This document shows, piece by piece, positions 34,448 through 43,920 of a stretch of DNA of 64,000 nt; the first letter of the stretch is position 1; each line of letters starts with the position of its first letter. The stretch is from Terrihabitans soli (GTDB lineage: Bacteria > Pseudomonadota > Alphaproteobacteria > Rhizobiales > Methylopilaceae). The stretch covers positions 2,570,501-2,634,500 of the forward strand of contig NZ_AP023361.1 in assembly GCF_014191545.1 (NCBI RefSeq), read 5' to 3'. The notes below the pieces were generated by a model that was given only the letters and a program-made list of their open reading frames with translations, had not been told where the DNA came from and searched no databases. The position numbers and the translations under genes are program-made.

Positions 34448-36040
34448 ATGCTGAAAACATCGCTGTGCACTGCCGCGCTTTTTGCGGCGCTGACTTTCTC
34501 CGCCAACGCAAAGACCCTCGTCTTCTGCTCGGAAGGAAATCCGGAAGCGATCAATCCGCAGATCGTCACGACGACCACCGGCATGAATGCCGGCCGCCCG
34601 ATCTTCAACAATCTCGTCGAGTTCGAACCGGGCACGACGGTCATCAAACCCTCGCTCGCCAAGACCTGGGAGATTTCGGCCGACGGCACGGAATATGTGT
34701 TCCATCTGCGCGAGGGCGTGAAGTTTCATTCCAACGCCGTGTTCAAGCCGACACGCACGGTCAATGCCGATGACGTGATTTTCTCGCTCGAGCGCCAGTG
34801 GAAGATGGATCATCCCTTCCACAATATCTCCGGCGCGAAATACGATTACTTCAAGGATATCGGCATGCCCGAAATCCTGAAGGGCATCGAGAAGATCGAC
34901 GATATGACGGTCAAGATCGTACTGACGCGCGCCGAAGCGCCGTTCCTCGCCAATCTCGCGATGGACTTCAATGTCGTCCATTCGGCGGAATATGCCGATC
35001 AGATGCTGAAAGCCGGAACGCCGGAAAAGCTCGACACGGAACCCGTCGGCACCGGCCCGTTCCAGTTTGTCTCGTATCAGAAGGACGTTTCGATCCGCTA
35101 CAAAGCCAATCCGGACTATTGGGCGGGCGTCCAGCCGATCTCAACGCTTGTGTTTTCGATTACGCCGCATGCGGGCGTTCGCCTCACAAAACTCAAAGCA
35201 GGCGAATGCCATGTCATGGCGTTCCCCGACCCGCATGATGTCGAGGCCATCAAGACCGAACCGAATTTGAAGCTGCTGAGCCAAGAAGGACTTAACATCG
35301 GCTATATGTCGCTCAATGTGACGAAGCCGCCGCTCGACAATCTCAAAGTGCGCCGCGCCATCAACATGGCGATCGACAAGGCCTCGATCATGGAAGCGGT
35401 CTATCGCGGTGCCGGCGTGATCGCGAAAAACCCGATCCCGCCGACCATGTGGTCCTATAATGACGACATCAAAGACTATCCTTACGATATCGAAGGCGCC
35501 CGCAAGCTGATGGCGGAGGCGGGGCTTTCCGGCGGGTTCGAGACCGATCTCTGGTACATGCCGGTGAGCCGTGCCTACAATCCCGACGGCAAGCGCGTCG
35601 CCGAACTCATCCAGATCGATCTCGCAAAGATCGGCATCAAGCTCAATCTCGTCACCTATCCGTGGGACGAATACCGCTCGAAGCTGCAGCAGGGCGAAGC
35701 GCCCATGGCGCTGTTCGGCTGGACCGGCGACAACGGCGATCCGGATAATTTCCTCAACGTGCTTCTCGGCTGCACCGCAGCGCGCATCGGCGGCAACAAT
35801 GTCGCCAAATGGTGCGACAAGGACTACGACGAGCTCATCACCAGGGCGAAGGCGACGTCCGATCGCACCGAGCGCGAAAAGCTGTACCGCAAGGCGCAGG
35901 AGATCGTGAAGCGCGAGGCGCCCTGGGTGCCGATCGCCCATTCGGTCGTCTTCACGGCAACGCGTAAAAATGTCCAGAACTACAAGATGGACCCGCTCGG
36001 CCGTCATCCCTTCGAAGGCGTCGATCTCTCCGACGACTAG
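34448..36040 (+). CDS. Periplasmic oligopeptide/dipeptide-type ABC solute-binding protein
   Basis: The product is ~530 residues with a signal peptide (MLKTSLCTAALFAALTFSANA). The mature protein has the SBP_bac_5 pattern: LVFCSEGNPEAINPQI, LAKTWEISADGTEYVFHLREGVKFH, and the signature VRRAINMAIDKASIMEAVYRGAG. DppA-type proteins deliver dipeptides, heme or similar ligands to a permease. No permease or ATPase genes follow; the next gene is osmC. A GTG at 34436 overlapping the kinase stop as GTGA could be the true start. Ligand is unknown. Confidence 0.9.
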   Translation: MLKTSLCTAALFAALTFSANAKTLVFCSEGNPEAINPQIVTTTTGMNAGRPIFNNLVEFEPGTTVIKPSLAKTWEISADGTEYVFHLREGVKFHSNAVFKPTRTVNADDVIFSLERQWKMDHPFHNISGAKYDYFKDIGMPEILKGIEKIDDMTVKIVLTRAEAPFLANLAMDFNVVHSAEYADQMLKAGTPEKLDTEPVGTGPFQFVSYQKDVSIRYKANPDYWAGVQPISTLVFSITPHAGVRLTKLKAGECHVMAFPDPHDVEAIKTEPNLKLLSQEGLNIGYMSLNVTKPPLDNLKVRRAINMAIDKASIMEAVYRGAGVIAKNPIPPTMWSYNDDIKDYPYDIEGARKLMAEAGLSGGFETDLWYMPVSRAYNPDGKRVAELIQIDLAKIGIKLNLVTYPWDEYRSKLQQGEAPMALFGWTGDNGDPDNFLNVLLGCTAARIGGNNVAKWCDKDYDELITRAKATSDRTEREKLYRKAQEIVKREAPWVPIAHSVVFTATRKNVQNYKMDPLGRHPFEGVDLSDD

Positions 36041-36100
36041 AAGAACCGCATCCCGGTCCCTATGTGCCATTCCATGGGGTGGCGCATAGGAGTCTCCAAT

Positions 36101-36529
36101 ATGAGCAAGACCGAAGGATCTGCCGTCTGGTCAGGCGGGATTAAAGACGGCAAAGGCGCCATCTCTACGAAAAGCGGCGCGCTCAAAGACTATCCCTATG
36201 GCTTTGCCAGCCGCTTCGAGGGCAAGCCCGGCACCAACCCCGAAGAACTGATCGGCGCAGCCCATGCGGGCTGTTTCACCATGGCGCTGTCTCTGATCCT
36301 CGGCGAGGCCAAGCTCACCGCCGAGCGCATGGAAACGAAAGCCGAAGTGACGCTGGAAAAAGTCGAGGACGGCTTTGCCATCACCGCCGTGCATCTGACA
36401 TTGCGCGCCAAAGTTCCCGGCGCGGACGATGCGAAGTTTCAGGAACTTGCCGGCAAGGCCAAAGCCGGATGCCCGGTGTCGAAACTTCTCAATGCCGACA
36501 TCACGCTTGATGCAAAGCTAGAGTCCTGA
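36101..36529 (+). CDS. osmC: OsmC-family peroxiredoxin
   Basis: The 142-residue protein has both redox cysteines of the OsmC/Ohr fold, in HAGCFTMALS near residue 60 and GCPVSKLL near 125, plus the GTNPEELIGAAHA segment. It reduces organic hydroperoxides and responds to osmotic or oxidative stress in other bacteria. AGGAG precedes the ATG at 36101. It ends directly against the convergent GDYXXLXY gene. The OsmC subgroup is favoured over Ohr by the VWSGGIKDGKGAIST start. Confidence 0.9.
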   Translation: MSKTEGSAVWSGGIKDGKGAISTKSGALKDYPYGFASRFEGKPGTNPEELIGAAHAGCFTMALSLILGEAKLTAERMETKAEVTLEKVEDGFAITAVHLTLRAKVPGADDAKFQELAGKAKAGCPVSKLLNADITLDAKLES

Positions 36530-37093
36530 TCAGAACATCGTCTCTTCGTATTTGACTTCGCCATCGACGCGCAGGCGCTTCAGCGCCGCGCGTCCGTTGT
36601 CGGACACCGCGACATCGACCTGGATGCGCTGGTCGTTGCGGAGCGTTTCGAGTTCGAGCCCCTCGCCTTCCGGCACGAAGAATTTCTCGAGATTGTAATC
36701 GACCGAGAGGACGCTGCAGTCCTTCTCGCAGCCCGAGGGCGTCGACCAGTACGAGATGTCGCCGCGGACCGCGATTTTGCCTTCCGGCTTTTCGCGCCAC
36801 ACGCCGACGGGTTTGTAGACCTCACCGTCCTGCGCAAGTTCGACATAAACCGGCGTCGAATAATCAAAATCGCTGTCGCCGCCGAGCTCGGCGAGATCGA
36901 GCTGCGACATCGGATAGGACAGGATCACGTAATCGCCGCGCAGAAAATCGCGCGGATCGACCGGGATCACGTTGAGCCGCACTTCCGTGCCGTTGGCGAG
37001 CTGCGAGGCGCGCGCGACGAGCATATAGCCGAGAAGACCCGCCTGAACGGCAAAGGCGATGGCAAAGCCCACAAGCGATGTGCGGCGGATCAT
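36530..37093 (-). CDS. GDYXXLXY-domain membrane-anchored protein
   Basis: The 187-residue protein has one N-terminal helix (LVGFAIAFAVQAGLLGYMLV) and an extracytoplasmic domain containing RGDYVILSYPMSQL, the defining GDYXXLXY motif. Function is not established. It overlaps the DUF2157 gene by four bases (ATGA), a pairing commonly seen for these two families. Confidence 0.88.
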   Translation of the reverse strand: MIRRTSLVGFAIAFAVQAGLLGYMLVARASQLANGTEVRLNVIPVDPRDFLRGDYVILSYPMSQLDLAELGGDSDFDYSTPVYVELAQDGEVYKPVGVWREKPEGKIAVRGDISYWSTPSGCEKDCSVLSVDYNLEKFFVPEGEGLELETLRNDQRIQVDVAVSDNGRAALKRLRVDGEVKYEETMF

Positions 37094-38400
37094 GCTGCAG
37101 CTCCCGCGGTCTTTACTGCGAGCCGCTTATCGAGACGGAAGAGAAGGAAGGCGAGCGCAATGAAGAGGACGCCGCCGACGAGGAAGGCAAGAGCCGTGTC
37201 GATGAGGCTGCCGAGCGTCACCGCATAGAGGTAGAGAACCTCAGCACCGAAGGCAAACAGGCCGAGCTTGTTGCCGATGGGGTGGCCGGCATGGCCGAGC
37301 GATATCCACCACAGGGCGCCGAGAATGACGACCGTGCCGGCGGCAAGGCGGCCGCCGAAATCGTCCGCATCGTTCCAGAGGCCGATGCAGATCACGGCGC
37401 CGCCGAGCGCGGCGACCGCCGCGACATCGACAAAGCGCAGAGCACCGCGCTGCTGGGCCAGTCCGGCGAGAACGAGCGCCGCGACAAGGGACGCTACGGC
37501 AATGCCGATCCAGACCGTGTTGTCGCTGCCCGACGAGAACTCAAGCGCGACCTGCAGGAAACCCGCGGCGAGTATGAAGCCGCCGAGCGCCGGCGTCAGG
37601 AGATCGTGCCCCATCTTGATGGTGCGCGGGGCTTTGTCTTTCGGCAGCGTCGTCATCGCAAGACCCGCCGTCCATACGGTCAGCGCGATGCAGGCGAGCA
37701 TCGCCATATAGCCCTGCGCGGGCCAGTTATAGGCCGAGCCGAGATGCATGGTGGTCACGACGATCCAGAAGCCGAGGGCAAGAATGGCGGCAACGCGCGC
37801 CATCCGGCTGTCGAGCCAGACGGCAATCGAGCCGCCGATGAGAACGGCAAGAAGACCGCCGAAATGCGGACCGATCTTGCTTTCAACCGTGACGACCCAG
37901 GTCCAGTAGACCGCGCCCGCGAGCGCCAGCACGGTGCCTGAGACGGAGCGTGTGAGCAGAGCGGCCGCCAGCGCGCCGACCAGCCAGAGCAGGATCGCAT
38001 CCGCAAATTCGCCGGCCATATGATAGGTCTGGCCGACAAGGGCGATGCCGGCGGCGAACGCAAATCCGCCGAGCAGCACAGCCGCATCGGCAAAACGCGG
38101 CAGATTGCGGCTCTGCAGGAAAGCGCCGCCGCCATAGGCCGCGCCGATCAGCGCGACGAGAAGCAGGAAGCGGAAGAATCTCGGCATGTAGTCCCAGTTC
38201 GCCCCGACAAAGGCGAAGATGCCGAAACCGATGAGCAAGGTGCCGAGGACGGCGACCACCGCCGCAAGGCCAAAGCCCGGCGCGTGACCAGCCGGAAGCG
38301 AGGCCAGAATGGCCGCCTCGCCGTCTTTGGTGATCCAGCCCTTGTCGCGCCAGCCGGGAAGGTCCTCGGCAAGGCGCTTCTTATATTTTGAGTCGTTCAT
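37090..38400 (-). CDS. DUF2157 polytopic membrane protein
   Basis: The product is 436 residues. A short cytosolic domain (YKKRLAEDLPGWRDKGWITKDG) is followed by about twelve to fourteen hydrophobic helices, with GFGIFAFVGANWDYMPRF typical of DUF2157. I chose the ATG at 38400 because the longer frame to 38442 adds atypical residues. It is translationally coupled to the GDYXXLXY partner. Function is unknown; an envelope or stress role is only a guess. Confidence 0.85.
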   Translation of the reverse strand: MNDSKYKKRLAEDLPGWRDKGWITKDGEAAILASLPAGHAPGFGLAAVVAVLGTLLIGFGIFAFVGANWDYMPRFFRFLLLVALIGAAYGGGAFLQSRNLPRFADAAVLLGGFAFAAGIALVGQTYHMAGEFADAILLWLVGALAAALLTRSVSGTVLALAGAVYWTWVVTVESKIGPHFGGLLAVLIGGSIAVWLDSRMARVAAILALGFWIVVTTMHLGSAYNWPAQGYMAMLACIALTVWTAGLAMTTLPKDKAPRTIKMGHDLLTPALGGFILAAGFLQVALEFSSGSDNTVWIGIAVASLVAALVLAGLAQQRGALRFVDVAAVAALGGAVICIGLWNDADDFGGRLAAGTVVILGALWWISLGHAGHPIGNKLGLFAFGAEVLYLYAVTLGSLIDTALAFLVGGVLFIALAFLLFRLDKRLAVKTAGAAA

Positions 38401-38474
38401 GGTGCGCGGGTGTAAGCGCCGCGCATTTCGCCAGTGTTTCACCCGCGTTTCGCGCGGTTTTATTTATCCGGCCT

Positions 38475-38828
38475 CTATTTGGCGTTTTTGGCGAGCCAGT
38501 CCTTCATCTCGGCGATCTCCTTCGTCTGCGCCTCGATGATCTGGCGGGCGAGCGCCTTGCGGCTTTCGTCCTTGCCGAATTTCAGCTCGGCCTCGGCCAT
38601 ATCGATCGCGCCCTGATGGTGCGGGATCATCATGCGGACGAAGTCGACATCCGGATTGCCCGAGGGCTTCACCGCGCCCATATCGACGCTCATTTTTTCA
38701 TGCGCTTTCATCTGCGCCGCATAGGCCGGATCGCCCACAGGCGCCGCATGGCCGCCATGGGCGCCGTGATCTTGAGCGAAAGCAGTACCCGTCATGGCAA
38801 GACTGAGTGCGAAGACATATTTAAGCAT
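38475..38828 (-). CDS. DUF305 secreted protein, copper-associated
   Basis: The 117-residue protein has a signal peptide (MLKYVFALSLAMTGTAFA), a His-rich start (HGAHGGHA), and the DUF305 core with FVRMMIPHHQGAIDMAEAEL. DUF305 proteins are four-helix bundles whose Met/His residues can bind copper, as in cyanobacterial CopM. The neighbouring divergent copper ATPase supports a periplasmic copper-buffering role. GGAG precedes the ATG at 38828. Confidence 0.88.
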   Translation of the reverse strand: MLKYVFALSLAMTGTAFAQDHGAHGGHAAPVGDPAYAAQMKAHEKMSVDMGAVKPSGNPDVDFVRMMIPHHQGAIDMAEAELKFGKDESRKALARQIIEAQTKEIAEMKDWLAKNAK

Positions 38829-38906
38829 AGGTGGTCTCCTTCCCGCTCCTTGATCTAAACCATGGACACGCTCCGCCAAGGCGGCTTTATGCCGTGGCGC
38901 GCCGTC

Positions 38907-38937
38907 TTGACCTTACCCTTGGGGCAAACACCATGTT
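38907..38937 (+). promoter_or_regulatory. Possible MerR/CueR-type promoter for the copper ATPase
   Basis: TTGACC at 38907-38912 and CATGTT at 38932-38937 are separated by 19 bp, the long spacer used by MerR-family activators. The sequence between begins TTACCCTTGGGG, reminiscent of CueR operators (ACCTTCC...GGAAGGT), but the dyad is imperfect. No cueR gene is in the window. Confidence 0.35.
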
Positions 38938-38970
38938 TGCGGCGGGACGGACATACCCGCCGGTAAAGAG

Positions 38971-41316
38971 ATGCACAGCCACGATCATAACGCCCATTCC
39001 TCCTGCTGCAGCGGCCACGCGACGAAACCACAGGCCGACACGGTGAAAGACCCGGTCTGCGGCATGGACGTGGATCCGCACACCGCCAGGCACCGGACAG
39101 AGCACCACGGCCGCCCTTATTATTTCTGCTCAGCGGGCTGCAAGGCGAAGTTCGAATCAGATCCCGAAAAATATCTCTCGCCGCGCGAGGCCGAGCCGGT
39201 GCGTCCGGGCGCGATCTATACCTGCCCGATGCATCCGGAGATCCGGCATGAAGGTCCCGGCTCCTGCCCGATCTGCGGCATGGCGCTCGAGCCGCTGGAG
39301 ATCACGGCGGACGCCGAGCCCAATCATGAACTGATCGATTTCACACGGCGATTTTGGACCGGGCTTGTGCTGACGCTGCCCGTTTTCGTGCTGGAAATGG
39401 GCTCGCATCTGTTCGGACTTCGGCTTCTCGATCCGCAGACCTCGAGCCTCGTTCAGTTCGCGCTCGCAACACCGGTTGTTGCCTGGGCGGGCTTTCCGTT
39501 CTTTCAGCGGGCCCGGGCCTCGCTCGTCTCGCGCAATCTCAACATGTTTACGCTGATCGCGATGGGCACCGGCGTCGCCTGGATCTACTCGACTGTCGCG
39601 ACCTTTGTCCCCGGTGTTTTTCCGGACACGTTCCGCGGCCATCACGGCGAAGTCGGCGTTTATTTTGAAGCCGCCGCCGTCATTACGGTTCTGGTTCTTC
39701 TCGGCCAGATTCTCGAATTGCGCGCCCGGGAAGCCACGGGCGGCGCGATCCGAGCTCTGCTCGATCTTGCGCCGAAAACCGCGCGCCGCATCCGCAGCGA
39801 TGGCACCGATGAAGATGTCGCGCTCGACCGGATCGCCGCGGGCGATCTTCTGCGCGTCAGGCCGGGCGAGAAAGTGCCGGTCGACGGCGTCGTCACCGAG
39901 GGAAGATCGTCGCTCGATGAATCGCTCGTCACCGGAGAAAGCATGCCCGTGACGAAAGAGATCGGCATGCGCGTCATCGGCGGCACGTTGAACCAGACCG
40001 GCGCGCTTGTTCTCAAGGCCGAACATGTCGGCCGCGACACGGTTCTCGCGCGCATCGTGCAGCTCGTATCGGAAGCACAGCGCAGCCGCGCGCCGATCCA
40101 GCGCCTCGCCGATCAGGTTGCGGGCTGGTTTGTGCCTGCCGTCATTCTCGCCGCGCTCATCGCCTTTGCCACCTGGGCCGTGTTCGGGCCCGAGCCGCGC
40201 TTTGCCTACGGGCTTGTTGCAGCCGTGGCCGTGCTCATCATCGCTTGCCCCTGCGCCCTCGGACTTGCGACGCCGATGTCGGTCATGGTCGGCGTCGGCC
40301 GCGGCGCACGCGCCGGCGTACTGATCAAGAACGCCGCGGCACTCGAGCGTCTTGAAAAAGTCGACACGCTCCTGATCGACAAGACCGGCACGCTGACCGA
40401 AGGCAAGCCTGCCGTCATCGCCATCCGCACCATTGAGGGCTTCGACGAAAACGAAATCCTTCGGCTTGCCGCAAGCGTTGAGCGCGCGAGCGAACACCCG
40501 CTCGCCTCCGCCATCGTCAAAGCCGCCTCCGACCGCAAACTCGCGCTGTCCGATGTTCAGGGGTTCGATTCGCCCGTCGGCAAAGGCGCGCTCGGTACGG
40601 TCGGCGGAAAATCCGTCGCCATCGGCCATGCGGCATTTCTCAAAGAAGGAAATGTCGATACGGCACCGCTGGCCGAAGAAGCCGATGCGCTGCGCCGTGA
40701 GGGCGCGACGGCGATCTTTATCGCTATCGATGGCCGTCCGGCAGGGATACTCGCGATTGCCGACCCGGTGAAAGCGACGACGCCCACCGCGCTGAAAGAT
40801 CTGCGCGCTCAGGGTCTGCACATCGTCATGCTAACCGGCGACAACCAGACGACCGCCAAAGCCGTGGCAAGCAAGCTCGGGATCGACGAAGTGCGCGCGG
40901 AGGTTCTGCCGGATCAGAAGAGCCGCATTGTTCGCGAGTTCCGCGACAAAGGCCGCGTGACGGCCATGGCCGGCGACGGCGTCAACGATGCGCCCGCGCT
41001 TGCCGAGGCCGATGTCGGCATTGCCATGGGTACCGGCACCGATGTCGCCATCGAAAGCGCCGGAATCACGCTTCTCGGCGGCGATCTTGCCGGAATCGTC
41101 AAGGCGCGGCGCCTGTCGGAGGCCGCCATGGCCAATATCCGGCAGAACCTGTTTTTTGCGTTTGTTTATAATGCCGCAGGCATACCCATCGCCGCCGGCG
41201 CCCTATATCCGCTCTTCGGCGTTGTCCTTTCGCCGGTCATCGCGGCAGCGGCCATGGCCCTGTCATCGGTTAGCGTTATCGGGAACGCATTGAGACTGCG
41301 TTCACTGCATCTCTGA
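38971..41316 (+). CDS. copA: Copper-translocating P-type ATPase with YHS and heavy-metal-binding N-terminus
   Basis: The 781-residue P1B-ATPase exports copper using ATP. Two metal modules precede the pump: a YHS domain ([10 protein letters not shown], residues ~28-73) and a heavy-metal-binding domain (YTCPMHPEI...CPICGMAL, ~88-110). The pump has VTGESMPV (actuator), the CPC transport site in IIACPCALG near residue 428, DKTGTLTEG (phosphorylated Asp near 470), SEHPLA and [10 protein letters not shown]. The His-rich start (MHSHDHNAH) adds metal ligands. It lacks the usual CXXC HMA domain. DUF305 is the divergent neighbour. Confidence 0.93.
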   Translation: MHSHDHNAHSSCCSGHATKPQADTVKDPVCGMDVDPHTARHRTEHHGRPYYFCSAGCKAKFESDPEKYLSPREAEPVRPGAIYTCPMHPEIRHEGPGSCPICGMALEPLEITADAEPNHELIDFTRRFWTGLVLTLPVFVLEMGSHLFGLRLLDPQTSSLVQFALATPVVAWAGFPFFQRARASLVSRNLNMFTLIAMGTGVAWIYSTVATFVPGVFPDTFRGHHGEVGVYFEAAAVITVLVLLGQILELRAREATGGAIRALLDLAPKTARRIRSDGTDEDVALDRIAAGDLLRVRPGEKVPVDGVVTEGRSSLDESLVTGESMPVTKEIGMRVIGGTLNQTGALVLKAEHVGRDTVLARIVQLVSEAQRSRAPIQRLADQVAGWFVPAVILAALIAFATWAVFGPEPRFAYGLVAAVAVLIIACPCALGLATPMSVMVGVGRGARAGVLIKNAAALERLEKVDTLLIDKTGTLTEGKPAVIAIRTIEGFDENEILRLAASVERASEHPLASAIVKAASDRKLALSDVQGFDSPVGKGALGTVGGKSVAIGHAAFLKEGNVDTAPLAEEADALRREGATAIFIAIDGRPAGILAIADPVKATTPTALKDLRAQGLHIVMLTGDNQTTAKAVASKLGIDEVRAEVLPDQKSRIVREFRDKGRVTAMAGDGVNDAPALAEADVGIAMGTGTDVAIESAGITLLGGDLAGIVKARRLSEAAMANIRQNLFFAFVYNAAGIPIAAGALYPLFGVVLSPVIAAAAMALSSVSVIGNALRLRSLHL

Positions 41317-41429
41317 TCCTCTTGATACGGCATGGCGATTGCTTGTTTCAGGAGACTGAAACGGGAAAGATGGGTATGGAAGGCAGCGTTTGAGCCTTTC
41401 GCCCGACATGGTGGTTGCAAGGGAGCGCA

Positions 41430-43886
41430 ATGCTGCAGACCAACACGGCCGGCACATCGGACTACGAACAGGCCATTGCCGAGGCCAAAGCCGCCATCAT
41501 TGCCAAAATGACCCTTTCGGTCGGCAAGGACCCCGGTTACGCGACTGATCGCGACTGGTTCGTGGCGACCGCTCTCGCGGCCCGCGACCGCGTCACCCAC
41601 CGCTTCCTCGGCGGTAAAAGGGCCAGCAAGGCCGACGGCAAAAAGCGCGTCTATTATCTCTCCCTCGAATTCCTGATCGGCCGGCAGCTCACCGACGTTC
41701 TCTATAATTTCGAGCTCTACGACATTTTCCGCGCCGCGCTCGGCGATCTCGGCGTCGATATCGAACGCGTGCGCGAAGCCGAACCCGATGCCGCGCTCGG
41801 CAATGGCGGTCTCGGCCGTCTCGCCGCCTGCTTCATGGAAAGCATGGCAACGCTCGGCATCCCCGCTTACGGCTACGGCATCCGCTACGATCACGGGCTT
41901 TTCCGCCAGGTCATCAAGGACGGCTGGCAGCAGGAATTTCCGGAGACCTGGCTGGAGAACGGCACGCCTTGGGAGTTTCTGCGCTCCGACGTCACTTACG
42001 ACATCCGTTTCGGCGGCTCGGTCGAAACGAAAACGGTCAACAACGTCCCGCGCTTCATCTGGCATCCGAGCGAAGTCGTACATGCCGTGGCGTATGATAC
42101 GCCAATCGTCGGCTGGCGCGGTTCCAATGTGAACCCGCTGCGCCTGTGGTCGGCGCGCGCCGCGGATCCGATTGCGCTGTCGCTCTTCAACAAAGGCGAC
42201 CATGTCGGCGCCCTGTCCGATCAGGCGCGCTCGGCGGCGATCTCGAAAGTTCTCTATCCGAGCGATGAGACGGCCGCCGGCCAGGAGCTGCGCCTCAGGC
42301 AGGAATATTTCTTCGTCTCCGCCTCGCTGCAGGATCTCATCAACCGCCACATCCGCATTTACGGCGATCTTTACTCGCTGCCCGACCGCGCGGCGATCCA
42401 GCTCAACGACACGCATCCGGCAGTCGCTATCGCCGAGATGATGCGCATCCTGCTGGACGATCACAATCTGCGCTGGGACGAAGCCTGGCGCATCACATCG
42501 AGCACGTTCTCCTACACCAATCACACGCTGCTGCCGGAAGCGCTGGAAACCTGGCCGCTACCGCTGTTCGAGCGGCTTTTGCCGCGGCATCTGCAGATCA
42601 TCTACTTCATCAACAATCTGCATCTCGAAGCGACGAAGAAGAATTTCCCGAACGAGCCGGAGCTTCTGTCTTCCGTCTCGATCATCGACGAGCGCGACGG
42701 ACGGCGGCTGCGCATGGGCCAGCTTGCCTTCATCGGGTCGCACACGATCAACGGCGTTTCGGCGCTGCACACCGATCTGATGAAGGAAACGACCTTCCGC
42801 GATCTCAACCGCGTCTACCCCGGCCGCATCCAGAACAAAACCAACGGCATCACCTTCCGCCGCTGGCTGCAGCAATCCAATCCGGGGCTGACGAAACTTC
42901 TCTGCGAGGTCTGCGGCGAGGAAGTTCTCGACAAGCCTGAACTCATCAAGCGGCTCGAAGAGCATGCCGACGATCCGGCGCTGCAGCAGCGCATCGCCAA
43001 GATCAAACGAGCCAACAAAGTCGTGCTGTGCAAGATCGTCACCGACCGCCTTGGCTTCCGTGTGGAAGCGGATTCGCTGTTCGACGTGCAGATCAAGCGT
43101 CAGCACGAGTATAAGCGCCAGCTTCTCAATCTGCTCGAAACCGTCGCTCTTTATGATGCGATCCGCTCGAACCCCACGGCGGACTGGGCACCGCGCGTCA
43201 AGATTTTCGCCGGCAAGGCTGCCGCGAGCTATGTCGCGGCAAAGCTCATCATTAAACTCGCCAACGATATCGCCAAGACCGTCAACAACGATCCGAGCGT
43301 TCAGGGCAAGCTGAAAGTCGTCTTCCTGCCGAACTACAATGTGTCGCTGGCGGAGAAGATCATTCCTGCCGCCGATCTCTCCGAGCAGATTTCGACCGCC
43401 GGCATGGAAGCGTCGGGCACCGGCAATATGAAGCTTGCGCTGAACGGCGCACTGACCATCGGCACGCTCGACGGCGCCAATATCGAGATCAAGGACAATG
43501 TCGGCGACGACAACATCTTCATCTTCGGGCTCACCGCTGCCGAAGTCGAAGAGAGAAAGCGCGCCGGCGCGCCGACGGCCACCGACAATATCGCTGCCTC
43601 GCCGATGCTGCGGCAGGTGCTGGATGCGATCGGCGGCGGCGTCTTTTCGCCCGACGATCCGAACCGCTTCAAGCCGATCATCGACGGGCTGCGCAGCCAG
43701 GACCGTTACATGCTGACCGACGATTTCGACTCGTACTGGGCCGCACAGCGGCGCGTCGACGAATTGTGGAACCAGCCGGAAAAATGGACCCGCGCGGCCA
43801 TCGTCAACATCGCCAATATGGCGTGGTTCTCGTCCGACAGGACGATCGCCGAATATGCCGAGCAGATCTGGAAAGTGCCGGTTTAA
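41430..43886 (+). CDS. glgP: Glycogen phosphorylase
   Basis: The 818-residue GT35 enzyme releases glucose-1-phosphate from glycogen. It has LGNGGLGRLAACFM, YGIRYDHGLF, the IQLNDTHPAVAI segment, and the PLP-lysine region EASGTGNMKLALNGA near residue 670. The ATG at 41430 follows GGGAG. No other glycogen genes are in the window, so it is solitary here. A twelve-pair hairpin separates it from convergent ispA. Confidence 0.95.
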   Translation: MLQTNTAGTSDYEQAIAEAKAAIIAKMTLSVGKDPGYATDRDWFVATALAARDRVTHRFLGGKRASKADGKKRVYYLSLEFLIGRQLTDVLYNFELYDIFRAALGDLGVDIERVREAEPDAALGNGGLGRLAACFMESMATLGIPAYGYGIRYDHGLFRQVIKDGWQQEFPETWLENGTPWEFLRSDVTYDIRFGGSVETKTVNNVPRFIWHPSEVVHAVAYDTPIVGWRGSNVNPLRLWSARAADPIALSLFNKGDHVGALSDQARSAAISKVLYPSDETAAGQELRLRQEYFFVSASLQDLINRHIRIYGDLYSLPDRAAIQLNDTHPAVAIAEMMRILLDDHNLRWDEAWRITSSTFSYTNHTLLPEALETWPLPLFERLLPRHLQIIYFINNLHLEATKKNFPNEPELLSSVSIIDERDGRRLRMGQLAFIGSHTINGVSALHTDLMKETTFRDLNRVYPGRIQNKTNGITFRRWLQQSNPGLTKLLCEVCGEEVLDKPELIKRLEEHADDPALQQRIAKIKRANKVVLCKIVTDRLGFRVEADSLFDVQIKRQHEYKRQLLNLLETVALYDAIRSNPTADWAPRVKIFAGKAAASYVAAKLIIKLANDIAKTVNNDPSVQGKLKVVFLPNYNVSLAEKIIPAADLSEQISTAGMEASGTGNMKLALNGALTIGTLDGANIEIKDNVGDDNIFIFGLTAAEVEERKRAGAPTATDNIAASPMLRQVLDAIGGGVFSPDDPNRFKPIIDGLRSQDRYMLTDDFDSYWAAQRRVDELWNQPEKWTRAAIVNIANMAWFSSDRTIAEYAEQIWKVPV

Positions 43887-43914
43887 TCCTGCGCTGATCG
43901 CCCAGCGCAGGATT
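43885..43914. terminator. Perfect hairpin between convergent glgP and ispA
   Basis: AATCCTGCGCTG pairs exactly with CAGCGCAGGATT across a six-base loop (ATCGCC). It overlaps the last bases of the glgP stop and ends six bases before the ispA stop. Neither side has a good T-tract, so it may act as a bidirectional terminator or an RNA-stabilising 3' end. Confidence 0.55.
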
Positions 43915-43920
43915 TAAGAA

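Noticed and set aside
38443-38466. Terminator-like hairpin CCGCG-TTTCG-CGCGG followed by TTTTATTTA on the plus strand
   Set aside because: Both flanking genes are on the minus strand and the stem has only five pairs; likely chance or at most a weak antisense stop.
39157-40821. A 554-codon open frame on the minus strand
   Set aside because: It is antisense to the copper ATPase and has no motif or ribosome site.
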